This document shows positions 49,201-58,635 of a stretch of DNA of 64,000 bases, piece by piece (within the stretch, counting starts at the first letter, position 1; every line of letters starts with the position of its first letter). Origin of the DNA: Mycolicibacterium sp. MU0053 (GTDB taxonomy: Bacteria > Actinomycetota > Actinomycetes > Mycobacteriales > Mycobacteriaceae); NCBI RefSeq assembly GCF_963378095.1, contig NZ_OY726397.1:372001-436000 (forward strand), written 5' to 3'. The notes beneath the pieces are model-generated. The model was not told the DNA's origin. It was given only the letters and a program-made list of their open reading frames with translations, and did not search any database. A program made the translations under genes and the position numbers.

Positions 49201-50169
49201 TTACGAGGTTACGTGGGCGGCCAAGGCCTCGGATTCCAGGCTGCGCAGGTACTCGATCGGCTGCCCGAGCAACTGCGCGCAGGCGTGGGCGCGTTTGAAA
49301 TACAGCTGGATGTCATGCTCCCAGGTGATGGCGATCCCACCGTGCATCTGGACGGCCTCGGCGGCGACGTCGACGAAGGCCTCGGTGGCGGCGATGTGCG
49401 CCAGCGCCGCGGTGGTCGACGACGGATTGGCGACGGCCTCGTCGACGACCGCGCCGGCGGTCTGCACCTTGACGTAGAGGTCGGCCATGCGGTGCTTGAG
49501 GGCCTGGAAGCTGCCGATCGGCCGACCGAACTGCACCCGTTCCTTGGTGTACTCGACGGTCAGCTCCAAACAGCGCGCTGCCGCCCCCACCGATTCGGCG
49601 GCAAGCAGGATCGCGGCGGTGTCGGCCAGCCCCGGATCGACGCCCAACGGTTCGGTCCTGGTCGGCTGCACCCGGGCCAACCGGCGCGTCAGGTCCATCG
49701 TGGGGTGCGCGGTGGCGGTGAATTCGGTCCACCGGCTCAACCCGTCCGCGCCCAGCCCCACGACGACGTCGGCGACGTCGCCGTGCAGCACATAGTCGGG
49801 GTCCAACGCGACCGCGCCGACCAGCGCACCGGCGGCCAGTTGTTCGAGTGTCTCGGTATCCGGCTGGTCGGCGGCCAGCAGCGCCAGTTCGGTCAGCGTG
49901 GTGCCCAGCAGCGGCGACGGCACCAGGGCGCGGCCCAGTTCGGTGATGACCGCCGCGGCGTCGGCCAGTTCACCGCCGGCGCCGCCGAACTCCTCGGGCA
50001 CCACCAGGGCCGCGACACCGACCTGTTCGCACAGCAGCGTCCACAGCTTCCGGTCGAAGCCGGCCTCCGCTGCCATGGCGGTTCGAACCTGTTCGGGCCC
50101 GGCGTGTTTGGCGACCAGGTCGCGCACCGTCTGGACCAGCAGCGTGCGTTCCTCGTTGGTTGTACTCAC
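49201..50169 (-). CDS. fadE33: Acyl-CoA dehydrogenase FadE33
   Basis: 322 residues, versus 318 in M. tuberculosis. Short acyl-CoA dehydrogenase; it retains QFGRPIGSFQALKHRMADLYV near residue 215 and MHGGIAITWEHDIQLYFKRA near 285. It lacks the C-terminal catalytic tail, as is usual for one chain of the heteromeric mycobacterial FadE pairs (alpha2beta2). GTG at 50167-50169 overlaps the fadE32 stop (GTGA). It probably pairs with FadE31, as reported for M. tuberculosis FadE31-FadE33. Confidence 0.92.
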   Translation of the reverse strand: MSTTNEERTLLVQTVRDLVAKHAGPEQVRTAMAAEAGFDRKLWTLLCEQVGVAALVVPEEFGGAGGELADAAAVITELGRALVPSPLLGTTLTELALLAADQPDTETLEQLAAGALVGAVALDPDYVLHGDVADVVVGLGADGLSRWTEFTATAHPTMDLTRRLARVQPTRTEPLGVDPGLADTAAILLAAESVGAAARCLELTVEYTKERVQFGRPIGSFQALKHRMADLYVKVQTAGAVVDEAVANPSSTTAALAHIAATEAFVDVAAEAVQMHGGIAITWEHDIQLYFKRAHACAQLLGQPIEYLRSLESEALAAHVTS

Positions 50170-51125
50170 AGCGCCTCCAGTACGCGTCGGCGATGATACG
50201 CGGGATCTCCCCAGGCCGAGCGCAGCGCCTGCGCGCGGAGCAGCAGCAGACCCAGGTCGTGCTCCTGAGTGAATCCGATGGCGCCGTGGGTCTGCAGCGC
50301 CGAGCGCGCCGCCAGCAGCCCGGCCTCGGCGGCGGCGGCCTTGGCCGCGCTGACATCGCGGGCGGTGTCCAGGCTCCGGTCGCCGAGCGACAACGCCGCG
50401 CCGTACACCAGCGGGCGGGCCAACTCCAGGGCGATGTGCACGTCGGCAAGCTTGTGCTTGATGGCCTGATACGAACCGATCACGCGGCCGAACTGGGTGC
50501 GCTGCTTGGCGTATTCGACCGAGGCGTCGAGCATGGCCTGCCCCGCGCCGATCAGTTGGGCGGCCGTGATCAACGCCCCGAACTGCGATGCGCGTTCGAG
50601 GTCGGCGTCCCATCCGGGGCCGGATGCCGTGACATCGAACAGCTTTCGGCTGGGATCGACGGACTCGTGGCCGGTGCCGACACTGCCGTCGCGGACCTGG
50701 CCGTCGACCACCAGGGTCAGTCCGGCGAAATCGGCATTGACCGCGCGGGGTTGCAGCGGGGCGCTGACGGTGGCGATCAGCCCGCCGGCGGCCAACGCGG
50801 CACTGCGCTCGGCGCCGTCTGGGCCGGCGGCCAGCAGCACCGGCGCCACGGCCACCGATTCGGCGACGGGCCCGGGCACACACCAGTAGCCCAGCCGCTC
50901 ACCGGCGACGACCATGTCCACCGGGTGCGCGCCGATGCCGTCGTGCTCCTCGGCCACGTTGAGCGCGGTGACGCCGAGGTCCGCCAGCGTGGACCAGACC
51001 TTGCGGCCGGGGGCCGTGTCCCCGGTGGACCAGGCCCGCACCGCGGCCGGCAGGTCGGCCGCGCCCAACGCCGCGTCGATGCTCGCCGCGAAATCGCGCT
51101 GCTGATCGTCCAGATCGAACTTCAC
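50166..51125 (-). CDS. fadE32: Acyl-CoA dehydrogenase FadE32
   Basis: 319 residues. Chain with QFGRVIGSYQAIKHKLADVH near residue 220 and THGAIGFTQEHDLGLLLLRA near 280, but without a C-terminal TNEIQ-type loop. The family of heteromeric steroid dehydrogenases has this as the partner of FadE31. It overlaps fadE33 (GTGA) and fadE31 (ATGA). It is expected to act on a ring-degradation acyl-CoA downstream of HIP-CoA; the exact step is not readable from sequence. Confidence 0.93.
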   Translation of the reverse strand: MKFDLDDQQRDFAASIDAALGAADLPAAVRAWSTGDTAPGRKVWSTLADLGVTALNVAEEHDGIGAHPVDMVVAGERLGYWCVPGPVAESVAVAPVLLAAGPDGAERSAALAAGGLIATVSAPLQPRAVNADFAGLTLVVDGQVRDGSVGTGHESVDPSRKLFDVTASGPGWDADLERASQFGALITAAQLIGAGQAMLDASVEYAKQRTQFGRVIGSYQAIKHKLADVHIALELARPLVYGAALSLGDRSLDTARDVSAAKAAAAEAGLLAARSALQTHGAIGFTQEHDLGLLLLRAQALRSAWGDPAYHRRRVLEAL

Positions 51126-52267
51126 TTCTTTGCCTCCCGGGGCAGACCCAGCAGCCGCTCGGCGATGATGTTGCGTTGGATCTCGTTGGTTCCGGCGTAG
51201 ATGGGGCCGCCCAGGGCGAACAGGTAGCCGTCGGTCCAGTTGTCGGCCAACTCGCCGTCGGCGCCGCGCAGATCCAGTGCGATTTGGTGCAGGTCGACGT
51301 CGAGCTCCGACCAGAACACCTTGGTCACCGAGGATTCCGCGCCCAGCTCACCGCCGGCGGCAACCCGGGTCACGGTGCCGAAGGTTTGCAGCCGGTAGGC
51401 CTGCGCCTTGATCCAGGCATCGGCCACCCGGCTGCCGAACTCGTCCCGAATGCCGGCGTCGGGCTGGGACTTCCACAGCTGCACCAGCCGGTCGGCGGCC
51501 GCGGTGAAGCGCGCCGGGCTGCGCAGCGACATGCCGCGCTCGTTGCTCGACGTGCTCATCGCGGCCCGCCAGCCCTCGTGCGGTGCGCCGATGACGTCCT
51601 GGTCCGGGACGAAGACGTCGTCGAGGAAGATCTCGCCGAATCCGGTGTCCCCGCCGAGCTGGGCGATGGGCCGCACCGTGACGCCGTCGGCCTTCAGATC
51701 GAACATGAAATAGGTCAGGCCGTGATGGCGCTGCGCCTCCGGGTCGGACCGGAACAGCCCGAAGGCCTTCTCGCCGAAGGGTGCGCGGGAGCTCCAGATC
51801 TTCTGGCCGTTCAGCTTCCAGCCGCCATCGGTCTTGGTCGCGGTGGAGCGCAACGAGGCCAGGTCGCTGCCCGATTCGGGCTCCGACCAGGCCTGCGCCC
51901 AGATCTCCTCGCCGCTGGCCATTTTCGGAAGAATGCGCTCGAGTTGTTCCTCGGTGCCGTGCGCGAACAGGGTCGGCGCCAGCATCGAGATGCCATTGGC
52001 GCTGGCGCGCCCCGGCGCGCCGGCGTGGAAGTACTCCTCCTCGTAGACCACCCATTCCAGCAGCGAGGCGTCGCGGCCGCCGTAGCGTTGCGGCCAGGTG
52101 ATCACCGACAAGCCGGCGTCGTAGAGAATCTTGTCCCAGCGGCGGTGCTGTTCGAATCCTGCTGCGGTGTCGTAGGACTCGGTGGGGAAGTCGGCGCGAT
52201 GAGCCGCCAGGAAATCCCGGACCTCGACGCGAAACGCCGCGGTCTCCTCGGTGAACTGAAGATCCAT
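51122..52267 (-). CDS. fadE31: Acyl-CoA dehydrogenase FadE31
   Basis: 381 residues. It has the substrate/flavin motif QAWSEPESGSDLAS near residue 130 and the C-terminal catalytic loop YAGTNEIQRNIIAERLLGLPRE (here in two halves, YAGTNEI and AERLLGLPRE) near 358-378. It supplies the active site residues to complexes with FadE32 or FadE33. ATG at 52265-52267 overlaps the fadD3 stop by one base. The run fadD3-fadE31-fadE32-fadE33-aspB is a single transcription unit by its overlaps. Confidence 0.95.
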   Translation of the reverse strand: MDLQFTEETAAFRVEVRDFLAAHRADFPTESYDTAAGFEQHRRWDKILYDAGLSVITWPQRYGGRDASLLEWVVYEEEYFHAGAPGRASANGISMLAPTLFAHGTEEQLERILPKMASGEEIWAQAWSEPESGSDLASLRSTATKTDGGWKLNGQKIWSSRAPFGEKAFGLFRSDPEAQRHHGLTYFMFDLKADGVTVRPIAQLGGDTGFGEIFLDDVFVPDQDVIGAPHEGWRAAMSTSSNERGMSLRSPARFTAAADRLVQLWKSQPDAGIRDEFGSRVADAWIKAQAYRLQTFGTVTRVAAGGELGAESSVTKVFWSELDVDLHQIALDLRGADGELADNWTDGYLFALGGPIYAGTNEIQRNIIAERLLGLPREAKK

Positions 52268-53850
52268 CAGACCCTTTCCCTCAGCTGCGGTTTGACCACC
52301 TTGCCGCCGGGGTTGCGCGGCAGGGAGGCAAGGAATTCCACGGATCGGGGCACCTTGAAGTTGGCCAGCTGGGCACGGGTGTAGTCGAGCACCGCCCGCT
52401 CGTCGAGGTCGGCGTCCGGCAGCGCGACGACAAAGGCCTTGCCGACTTCGCCCAGGCGCTCGTCGGGGACGCCGATCACGGCGGCCTCGGCCACGCCGGG
52501 CAGGCGCGCCAGCACCTGTTCGATCTCGGCCGGGTAGACATTGAAACCGCCGCAGATGTACATGTCCTTGAGACGGTCGGTGATGCGCAGATTGCCCGCG
52601 GCGTCAACGGTTCCGATGTCGCCGGTGTGCAACCAGCCGTCGGCGTCGATGGCGCCCGCGGTGGCCTCCGGATCGTCCAGATAACCCAGCATGACATTCG
52701 GTCCGCGCAGCAGCACCTCGGCCGCACCGCCCGGCTCCGGGTCGCCGTCGATGCGCAGTTCGAACCCGGCGATGGGCCGACCGCACGTGGTGGCGACGGT
52801 GACCGCGTCGTCGGTCGCCCGGCACATCGTGCCGAAGCCGCTGGCTTCGGTCAAACCATAGGCGGTGAGCACGATGTCGATGTCGAGTTCGGACTGCATC
52901 CGCTCGATCAGCACCACGGGCACGACCGCCGCGCCGGTCACCGCGAACCGCAGCGACGACAGGTCGTACTGGTCGCGGTTGGGGTGATCGAGCAGGGTCT
53001 GGTAGATGGTGGGCGGTCCGGGCAGCACCGTGGCGCGGTGGTCACGCACCGCACGCATGGTCTGTTCGGGATCGAAGGTCAGCTGCGGGATCAGGGTGGC
53101 GCCGGTCTGCAGGCAGGCCAGGATCCCGGCCTTGTAGCCGAAGTTGTGGAAGAACGGGTTGATGCACAGGTAGCGATCGGTGGACGCGACCTGACCGCAG
53201 GCCGCCCATGCGGCCGGGCCGGCCAGCGACTGCCGGTGCGCGCACAACACACCCTTGCTGCGGCCGGTGGTGCCGGAGGTGAACAGGATGTCGGAGACAT
53301 CGTCGGGGCTGACGGCGCCGGCACGGGCGTCGGCGGCCTCGACGCGAGTCGGATCGGCGCCGCGCGCCATGAACTCATCCCAGGTGCCGTCGTCGGCGTC
53401 GACCGGGACCCGGACGATGTGCCGCAGCGCGGGCAATGCGGAGCGGTCCAGTTCGGCGACCCGGTCGGTGCCCAGGAATTCGCCCATCGCGATCAGGACC
53501 GGCGCCTCGGTGCGCGCCAGGATGTCGGCGGCCTCACCGGCGGTGTAGCGGGTGTTCAGTGGGACCACGACGGCACCGGCCCAGTGCGTGGCCAGGCACG
53601 CCACCACCCAGTGCCAGGTGTTCGGTGACCAGAGCGCCACCCGGTCGCCGGCGCCGACGCCGAGGTCGATGAACGCCGCGGCGGCGCGGCGGACCTCATG
53701 ACGCAATTCGGCATAGGTCAGCGTCAGATCCTCGGTGACGACGGCGGGGTGATCGGGCAGCGCGCGCGCAATGCGGTCCAGCACCGCGGGCGTGGTCTGC
53801 GTAGGGCCGGACCCCGGTTCGCCACGTCCCTGCCCGCCGGGTGTCGACAT
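52267..53850 (-). CDS. fadD3: HIP-CoA synthetase FadD3
   Basis: 527 residues. Acyl-CoA synthetase of the ANL family that activates HIP, the two-ring remnant of cholesterol, with CoA and ATP. AMP-binding motif TSGTTGRSKG near residue 190, GYTE-like LTAYGLTEASG near 335, HTGDIG near 410, and the catalytic Lys in PRNPGGKVVK near 517. ATG at 53848-53850 has GAGGAGC upstream. A KstR2 operator lies 74 bases upstream in the shared gap with fadE30. First gene of the minus-strand unit. Confidence 0.96.
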   Translation of the reverse strand: MSTPGGQGRGEPGSGPTQTTPAVLDRIARALPDHPAVVTEDLTLTYAELRHEVRRAAAAFIDLGVGAGDRVALWSPNTWHWVVACLATHWAGAVVVPLNTRYTAGEAADILARTEAPVLIAMGEFLGTDRVAELDRSALPALRHIVRVPVDADDGTWDEFMARGADPTRVEAADARAGAVSPDDVSDILFTSGTTGRSKGVLCAHRQSLAGPAAWAACGQVASTDRYLCINPFFHNFGYKAGILACLQTGATLIPQLTFDPEQTMRAVRDHRATVLPGPPTIYQTLLDHPNRDQYDLSSLRFAVTGAAVVPVVLIERMQSELDIDIVLTAYGLTEASGFGTMCRATDDAVTVATTCGRPIAGFELRIDGDPEPGGAAEVLLRGPNVMLGYLDDPEATAGAIDADGWLHTGDIGTVDAAGNLRITDRLKDMYICGGFNVYPAEIEQVLARLPGVAEAAVIGVPDERLGEVGKAFVVALPDADLDERAVLDYTRAQLANFKVPRSVEFLASLPRNPGGKVVKPQLRERV

Positions 53851-53923
53851 CGTGCTCCTCTGGGATTCATGCCAGGCTCCGCGCCGCGTGATCGCGCTGC
53901 GCTCATCGACGACCGGTCACCAA

Positions 53924-53937
53924 AGCAAGTGCTTGGT
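53924..53937. promoter_or_regulatory. KstR2 operator between fadD3 and fadE30
   Basis: AGCAAGTGCTTGGT fits the KstR2 consensus AnCAAGnnCTTGnT exactly. It lies directly before the fadE30 -10 element and can govern both divergent units. Confidence 0.93.
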
Positions 53938-53941
53938 AGGT

Positions 53942-53947
53942 TAGCCT
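53942..53947 (+). promoter_or_regulatory. Leaderless -10 element of fadE30
   Basis: TAGCCT is followed by six bases and the ATG at 53954. It begins five bases after the KstR2 operator. Confidence 0.6.
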
Positions 53948-53953
53948 ACAGGG

Positions 53954-55120
53954 ATGGAGGAGGTCCAGAAGTTCAGGGCGGAGGTCCGTGAGTGGCTGGC
54001 CGACAACCTCGTCGGCGAATTTGCAGCACTCAAAGGCCTCGGTGGCCCCGGCCGTGAGCACGAGGCATTCGAAGAGCGACGAGCCTGGAACCAGCACCTG
54101 GCGCAGGCGGGCCTGACCTGCCTGGGCTGGCCCACCGAGCACGGTGGCCGGGGCCTGTCGGTGGCGCATCGGGTCGCGTTCTACGAGGAGTACGCGCGTG
54201 CGGACGCCCCGGACAAGGTCAATCACTTCGGCGAGGAACTGTTGGGGCCGACGCTGATCGCGTTCGGCACCCCCGAGCAGCAGCAGCGCTTCCTGCCGCG
54301 GATTCTCGACGTCACCGAACTGTGGTGCCAGGGCTACTCCGAACCCGGTGCCGGCAGCGACCTGGCCAACGTGGCGACGACCGCGGTCCGCGACGGGGAC
54401 CAATGGGTGATCAACGGTCAGAAGGTCTGGACGTCGCTGGCGCATTGGGCCCAATGGTGTTTCGTGGTCGCCCGCACCGAGAAGGGCTCCAAACGCCACG
54501 CCGGCCTGTCCTACCTGCTGGTCCCGCTGGACCAACCCGGCGTGCAGATCCGCCCGATCGTCCAGTTGACCGGCGACTCCGAGTTCAACGAGGTGTTCTT
54601 CGACGACGCCCGCACCGATGCGTCGCTGGTGGTCGGCGAGCCCGGCGACGGTTGGCGGGTCGCGATGGGCACGCTGACCTTCGAGCGCGGCGTCTCGACG
54701 CTGGGGCAGCAGATCCGCTACGCCCGCGAGCTTTCCGGAATTGTGGCGCTGGCCCAGCGCAACGGCACCATCGACGACCCGCTGATCCGGGAGCGGCTCA
54801 CCCGGGCGTGGGCGGGGCTGCGCGCGATGCGGTCCTACGCACTGGCCACCATGGACGTGGAACGCCCCGGGCAAGACAACGTGTCGAAACTGTTGTGGGC
54901 CAACTGGCATCGCGGTCTGGGCGAGCTGGCCATGGATGTGGCGGGCAAGTCCGGGCTGGTGCTCGAGGACCCGCCGGCCGGCGGGTCACCGGACTTCGAC
55001 GAGTGGCAGCGGCTCTACCTGTTCTCCCGTTCCGACACCATCTACGGTGGCTCGAACGAAATCCAGCGCAACATCATCGCCGAGCGAGTGCTCGGCCTGC
55101 CCCGGGAGGTGAAGGGCTGA
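53954..55120 (+). CDS. fadE30: Acyl-CoA dehydrogenase FadE30
   Basis: 388 residues. It contains QGYSEPGAGSDLAN near residue 120 and the C-terminal loop YGGSNEIQRNIIAERVLGLPRE (in two halves, YGGSNEI and AERVLGLPRE), so the active-site Glu is retained. In M. tuberculosis it dehydrogenates 5-hydroxy-HIP-CoA-type intermediates after FadD3. ATG 53954 is six bases from a -10, giving a leaderless message, and a KstR2 operator precedes it. ipdF starts 11 bases after its stop. Confidence 0.95.
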   Translation: MEEVQKFRAEVREWLADNLVGEFAALKGLGGPGREHEAFEERRAWNQHLAQAGLTCLGWPTEHGGRGLSVAHRVAFYEEYARADAPDKVNHFGEELLGPTLIAFGTPEQQQRFLPRILDVTELWCQGYSEPGAGSDLANVATTAVRDGDQWVINGQKVWTSLAHWAQWCFVVARTEKGSKRHAGLSYLLVPLDQPGVQIRPIVQLTGDSEFNEVFFDDARTDASLVVGEPGDGWRVAMGTLTFERGVSTLGQQIRYARELSGIVALAQRNGTIDDPLIRERLTRAWAGLRAMRSYALATMDVERPGQDNVSKLLWANWHRGLGELAMDVAGKSGLVLEDPPAGGSPDFDEWQRLYLFSRSDTIYGGSNEIQRNIIAERVLGLPREVKG

Positions 55121-55131
55121 CGCCCGAACCG

Positions 55132-55920
55132 ATGAGTCTTTCCGAAGCCCCGAAAGAGATTGCCGGACACGGACTTCTGACCGGAAAGGTGGTGGTCGTC
55201 ACGGCCGCGGCCGGCACCGGGATCGGGTCCGCCACCGCCCGGCGCGCGCTGCTCGAGGGCGCCGACGTAATGGTCTCCGATCACCACGAGCGTCGGCTCG
55301 GCGAAACCCGCGACCAATTGGCCGCCCTGGGGTTGGGGCGGGTGGAAAGCGTGGTCTGCGACGTCACCTCGACCGCTCAGGTGGACGCCCTGATCGCCTC
55401 CACCACGGCCCGGCTGGGCCGGGTCGACGTGGTGGTCAACAACGCCGGGCTGGGTGGCGAGACCCCCGTCATCGACATGGACGACGAGGAATGGGACCGA
55501 GTCCTCAACGTCACCCTCACCTCGGTGATGAGATCGACCCGCGCCGCGCTGCGCTATTTCCGCGAGGCCGGCCACGGCGGCGTCATCGTCAACAACGCCA
55601 GCGTATTGGGTTGGCGGGCGCAGCATTCCCAGTCCCACTACGCGGCGGCAAAGGCGGGCGTGATGGCCCTGACCCGGTGCAGCGCCATCGAGGCCGTCGA
55701 GTACGGCGTGCGGATCAACGCGGTCTCGCCGAGCATCGCCCGGCACAAGTTCCTCGAGAAAACCAGCTCGGCCGATCTGCTGGACCGGTTGTCCAGCGAT
55801 GAGGCGTTCGGACGCGCGGCCGAGCCGTGGGAGGTCGCGGCCACGATTGCGTTCCTCGCCAGCGAGTACTCGAGCTACCTCACCGGTGAAGTGATCTCGG
55901 TGTCCAGCCAGCGCGCCTGA
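55132..55920 (+). CDS. ipdF: 5-hydroxy-HIP-CoA-type dehydrogenase IpdF (SDR)
   Basis: 262 residues. Classical SDR with TAAAGTGIG near residue 25, NNAGLGG near 105, catalytic NNASV and YAAAK near 170-174. It is strikingly similar along its length to M. tuberculosis Rv3559c (IpdF), starting MSLSEAPKEIAGHGLL. ATG 55132 is chosen on that basis; the open frame back to 54322 is a shadow of fadE30. It oxidises the hydroxyl of the HIP-CoA remnant. It is co-transcribed with fadE30 under KstR2. Confidence 0.94.
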   Translation: MSLSEAPKEIAGHGLLTGKVVVVTAAAGTGIGSATARRALLEGADVMVSDHHERRLGETRDQLAALGLGRVESVVCDVTSTAQVDALIASTTARLGRVDVVVNNAGLGGETPVIDMDDEEWDRVLNVTLTSVMRSTRAALRYFREAGHGGVIVNNASVLGWRAQHSQSHYAAAKAGVMALTRCSAIEAVEYGVRINAVSPSIARHKFLEKTSSADLLDRLSSDEAFGRAAEPWEVAATIAFLASEYSSYLTGEVISVSSQRA

Positions 55921-55987
55921 CTGTCGGAGGTTTCGACGCGTCCTTCCCGGGTAGACGGCTTTGCAAGCCGAAGTGGAAGGAACTGCG

Positions 55988-57169
55988 ATGCGAGCCGTGA
56001 CCTGGCAGGGCAGACGTGACGTTCGGGTCGACACCGTGCCCGACCCCAAGATCGAGGAACCCACCGACGCGATCATCGAGGTCACCTCGACGAATCTGTG
56101 CGGATCCGATCTGCATCTCTACGAGGTGCTCGGGGCGTTCATGAATCCGGGCGACGTCCTCGGGCACGAGCCGATGGGCATCGTCCGCGAGGTCGGCGGC
56201 GCGGTGACCAACCTGGCGCCCGGGGATCGGGTGGTCATTCCCTTCCAGATCTCCTGCGGTCACTGTCATATGTGTGACCACCAGCTCTACACCCAGTGCG
56301 AGACGACCCAGGTCCGCGAGCACGGGATGGGCGCGGCACTGTTCGGCTACTCGGAGCTCTACGGCAGCGTCCCGGGCGGGCAGGCCGAGTATCTGCGGGT
56401 GCCGCAGGCGCAGTTCACCCACATCAAGGTGCCGGACGGACCGCCCGATTCGCGATTCGTCTACCTGTCGGATGTGCTGCCCACGGCCTGGCAGTCGGTG
56501 GCCTACGCGGACATTCCCGATGGCGGTTCGGTGACCGTGCTGGGCCTCGGCCCGATCGGAGACATGGCGGCGCGCATCGCCCACCACCTCGGCTATCGGG
56601 TGATCGGCGTGGATCGCGTCCCCGAACGGTTGGGCCGGCTATCGGTCCGCGGCATCGAGACCCTGGACCTGAACTCCCTCGACGGATCCGTCGGCGACGC
56701 GGTGCGGGAGTTGACCGGCGGCCGCGGCACCGACGCGGTGATCGACGCGGTGGGGATGGAAGCCCACGGCTCGCCGATCGCCCAGGCCGCCCAGCAACTC
56801 ACGAGCCTGCTGCCGGATGCGTTGGCCCGGCCGATGTTGCAGAAGGCCGGGGTCGACCGGCTGGACGCGCTGTACTCGGCCATCGACACCGTGCGCCGCG
56901 GCGGCACCATCTCGCTCATCGGCGTGTACGGCGGGATGGCCGATCCGATGCCCATGCTGACGCTGTTCGACAAGCAGGTCACGCTGCGGATGGGGCAGGC
57001 GAATGTGAAGCGCTGGGTCGACGACCTCATGCCGCTGCTCACCGACGACGACCCGCTCGGCGTGGACAGCTTCGCCACCCACGTGCTGCCGCTGGAGGAG
57101 GCGCCGCACGCGTACAAGATCTTCCAGAAGAAGCAGGACGGTGCGGTCAAGGTCGTGTTTCAGCCGTAG
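55988..57169 (+). CDS. Zinc-dependent alcohol dehydrogenase, formaldehyde/threonine dehydrogenase-like
   Basis: 393 residues. MDR family with a catalytic zinc (CGSDLH near residue 38, GHEPMG near 60). The structural zinc set C-x2-C-x2-C-x7-C lies in CGHCHMCDHQLYTQC near 90-105. The nucleotide fold GLGPIGDMAA lies near 187. Long members of this class act as glutathione-independent formaldehyde dehydrogenases or S-(hydroxymethyl)-type enzymes. ATG 55988 has GGAAGG upstream. It lies 67 bases after ipdF on the same strand and may be co-transcribed with it. This gene is not in the M. tuberculosis arrangement. Substrate unknown. Confidence 0.88.
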   Translation: MRAVTWQGRRDVRVDTVPDPKIEEPTDAIIEVTSTNLCGSDLHLYEVLGAFMNPGDVLGHEPMGIVREVGGAVTNLAPGDRVVIPFQISCGHCHMCDHQLYTQCETTQVREHGMGAALFGYSELYGSVPGGQAEYLRVPQAQFTHIKVPDGPPDSRFVYLSDVLPTAWQSVAYADIPDGGSVTVLGLGPIGDMAARIAHHLGYRVIGVDRVPERLGRLSVRGIETLDLNSLDGSVGDAVRELTGGRGTDAVIDAVGMEAHGSPIAQAAQQLTSLLPDALARPMLQKAGVDRLDALYSAIDTVRRGGTISLIGVYGGMADPMPMLTLFDKQVTLRMGQANVKRWVDDLMPLLTDDDPLGVDSFATHVLPLEEAPHAYKIFQKKQDGAVKVVFQP

Positions 57170-57185
57170 GGCCGGTCCGCAGCGG

Positions 57186-57217
57186 GTGGCCCCCTCCGGT
57201 GTTGCGAAGGGGGCCAC
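57186..57217. terminator. Bidirectional hairpin terminator
   Basis: GTGGCCCCCT (57186-57195) pairs perfectly with AGGGGGCCAC (57208-57217) around a 12-base loop. It lies between the convergent dehydrogenase and GjpA-like genes. Confidence 0.8.
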
Positions 57218-57228
57218 GCGGGCTGCGG

Positions 57229-58635
57229 TCAGCCGTCGCTGCCCGAATCGCCGCCCGAGTCAGCGTCCGAGCTCTTCGTGGAGTCGCTCGCCGACCCGCC
57301 GGAGGTGGCGCCGGCCGAGGCGCGGCCGGCGCCATCGGGGGTGTCGGAGTCGCCGCTCGTGGATTTGTCGGATCGACCGCTCAGCCCCTTGAGCGATTTC
57401 TTGATGTCACTGCGAACGCCCTTGAGGCCCTTGCTGACCTCATCCGTCGCGCTCTTCAGCGACGCGCGCAGCTGTTGGGCGGGCTTGGCCGAGGTGGTGC
57501 CGGCCTCGCTCAGCTCGGCCTTGTCGTCGGCGTCTGGTTCGACCGCGTCGAGGGCGCTGGATCCCTCGATCAAGGCTGGTGGAGCCGCGTCAACCGCAGC
57601 GTCGACCTCGACGACGGTCGCCGCCGATGAGCTGTCAGACGGGGTAAGAGCCAGTGCGGTATCCACCCGCGGGGTGAGATCCAACGTGACCGTCTTAGCG
57701 ACCGTCGTGTCGGGTGCCGCTTCGAGGGCTGGCGACACCGTGCCGAAGCCAGGCAGGTTTGGCAGGCTGCCCAGCAGGTCATGGCGATCGGTACCGGGAG
57801 TCTTGATCGCGTCTGCGATGCCCGCCAATGCGGACAGCATCGTCGCGACGGCGCCGCCGGGCATCCAGCCCTGCGCCGGCGTCAGCAGGCCGGCGGACAG
57901 TGAGCCATATACCTCGTATCCGTTGAGCAAGGCGCCGGTGAGGATTGCGGGTGCGTCGACCACGGTGTTGACGAACTCCGCAACATCAGCGGTTGCCGCG
58001 GCGGCGACCAGGGCCTCCAGGGTGTGCCCGCTGGCCGCGGCCACCGCGACCAACGGGGATATCACCCCGTTCACGATCAGCGCCGGCAGGCTGACCGGCA
58101 GTTGCTTGATCAGCTCTGCCGTATTCGCGAAGGGCTGTGCGATAGCGGGCCAGGCCTGGGACACGCCGTCGATGAGCGGCAGCCCGAGCAACAGGAAGCT
58201 CGACGCCACGCCAATAAAACCTGCTTCGTATTGTCCCGCCGCGATCAGGGCGATGGCCTCCTGCAGCGCCGCTGGAAAGCTCGTCCACCCTTCTGGCGCC
58301 AACGCGGCCTTGAACCCGTCCGCGGTCGCTTTCGCAGCACCGGCCAAGATATCGGCACTGTGCAGCTGGTTCGCGATGATCTGGGTGAGGATCGGTGCCG
58401 GGTCCGCCAGCCACGATTCGCCCAACGCCCCGATGTTCCCGGCCGCCGCGCCGAGCACCTCGCCCCATAGCTGCAGCGGGTTGGTGACCGCCGAGAGCTC
58501 GACCGAAGCGGAGGACGCCTGGAGTGCCGGAAGCTGCACCTCTGTGGTTGACGCGGTGATGGAACTCATCGCAATCGCGCCGGCGCCGACCAGTGCCACA
58601 CCGGCGGTCAAATGGGAACGAACAGAAACTTGCAT
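57229..58635 (-). CDS. Secreted GjpA-like protein (putative outer membrane porin family)
   Basis: 468 residues. Signal peptide about residues 1-27 (HLTAGVALVGAGAIAMSS) is followed by a hydrophobic, Ala/Leu/Ile-rich region to about residue 290, then a Ser/Thr/Asp/Ala-rich low-complexity tail with SGDSD and DSGGDSGSDG repeats. The N-terminal VQLPAL...SAVTNPLQLW pattern resembles mycobacterial and Gordonia proteins annotated as outer membrane porin GjpA. The tail is likely disordered. Start ATG at 58633-58635 has AAGGAG six bases upstream. It occupies the place where M. tuberculosis has PPE64. The family assignment is by resemblance only. Confidence 0.65.
   Translation of the reverse strand: MQVSVRSHLTAGVALVGAGAIAMSSITASTTEVQLPALQASSASVELSAVTNPLQLWGEVLGAAAGNIGALGESWLADPAPILTQIIANQLHSADILAGAAKATADGFKAALAPEGWTSFPAALQEAIALIAAGQYEAGFIGVASSFLLLGLPLIDGVSQAWPAIAQPFANTAELIKQLPVSLPALIVNGVISPLVAVAAASGHTLEALVAAAATADVAEFVNTVVDAPAILTGALLNGYEVYGSLSAGLLTPAQGWMPGGAVATMLSALAGIADAIKTPGTDRHDLLGSLPNLPGFGTVSPALEAAPDTTVAKTVTLDLTPRVDTALALTPSDSSSAATVVEVDAAVDAAPPALIEGSSALDAVEPDADDKAELSEAGTTSAKPAQQLRASLKSATDEVSKGLKGVRSDIKKSLKGLSGRSDKSTSGDSDTPDGAGRASAGATSGGSASDSTKSSDADSGGDSGSDG

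Noticed and set aside
52627..53628. 333-codon plus-strand open frame opposite fadD3
   Set aside because: Antisense to a well-supported enzyme; only GC codon bias keeps it open.
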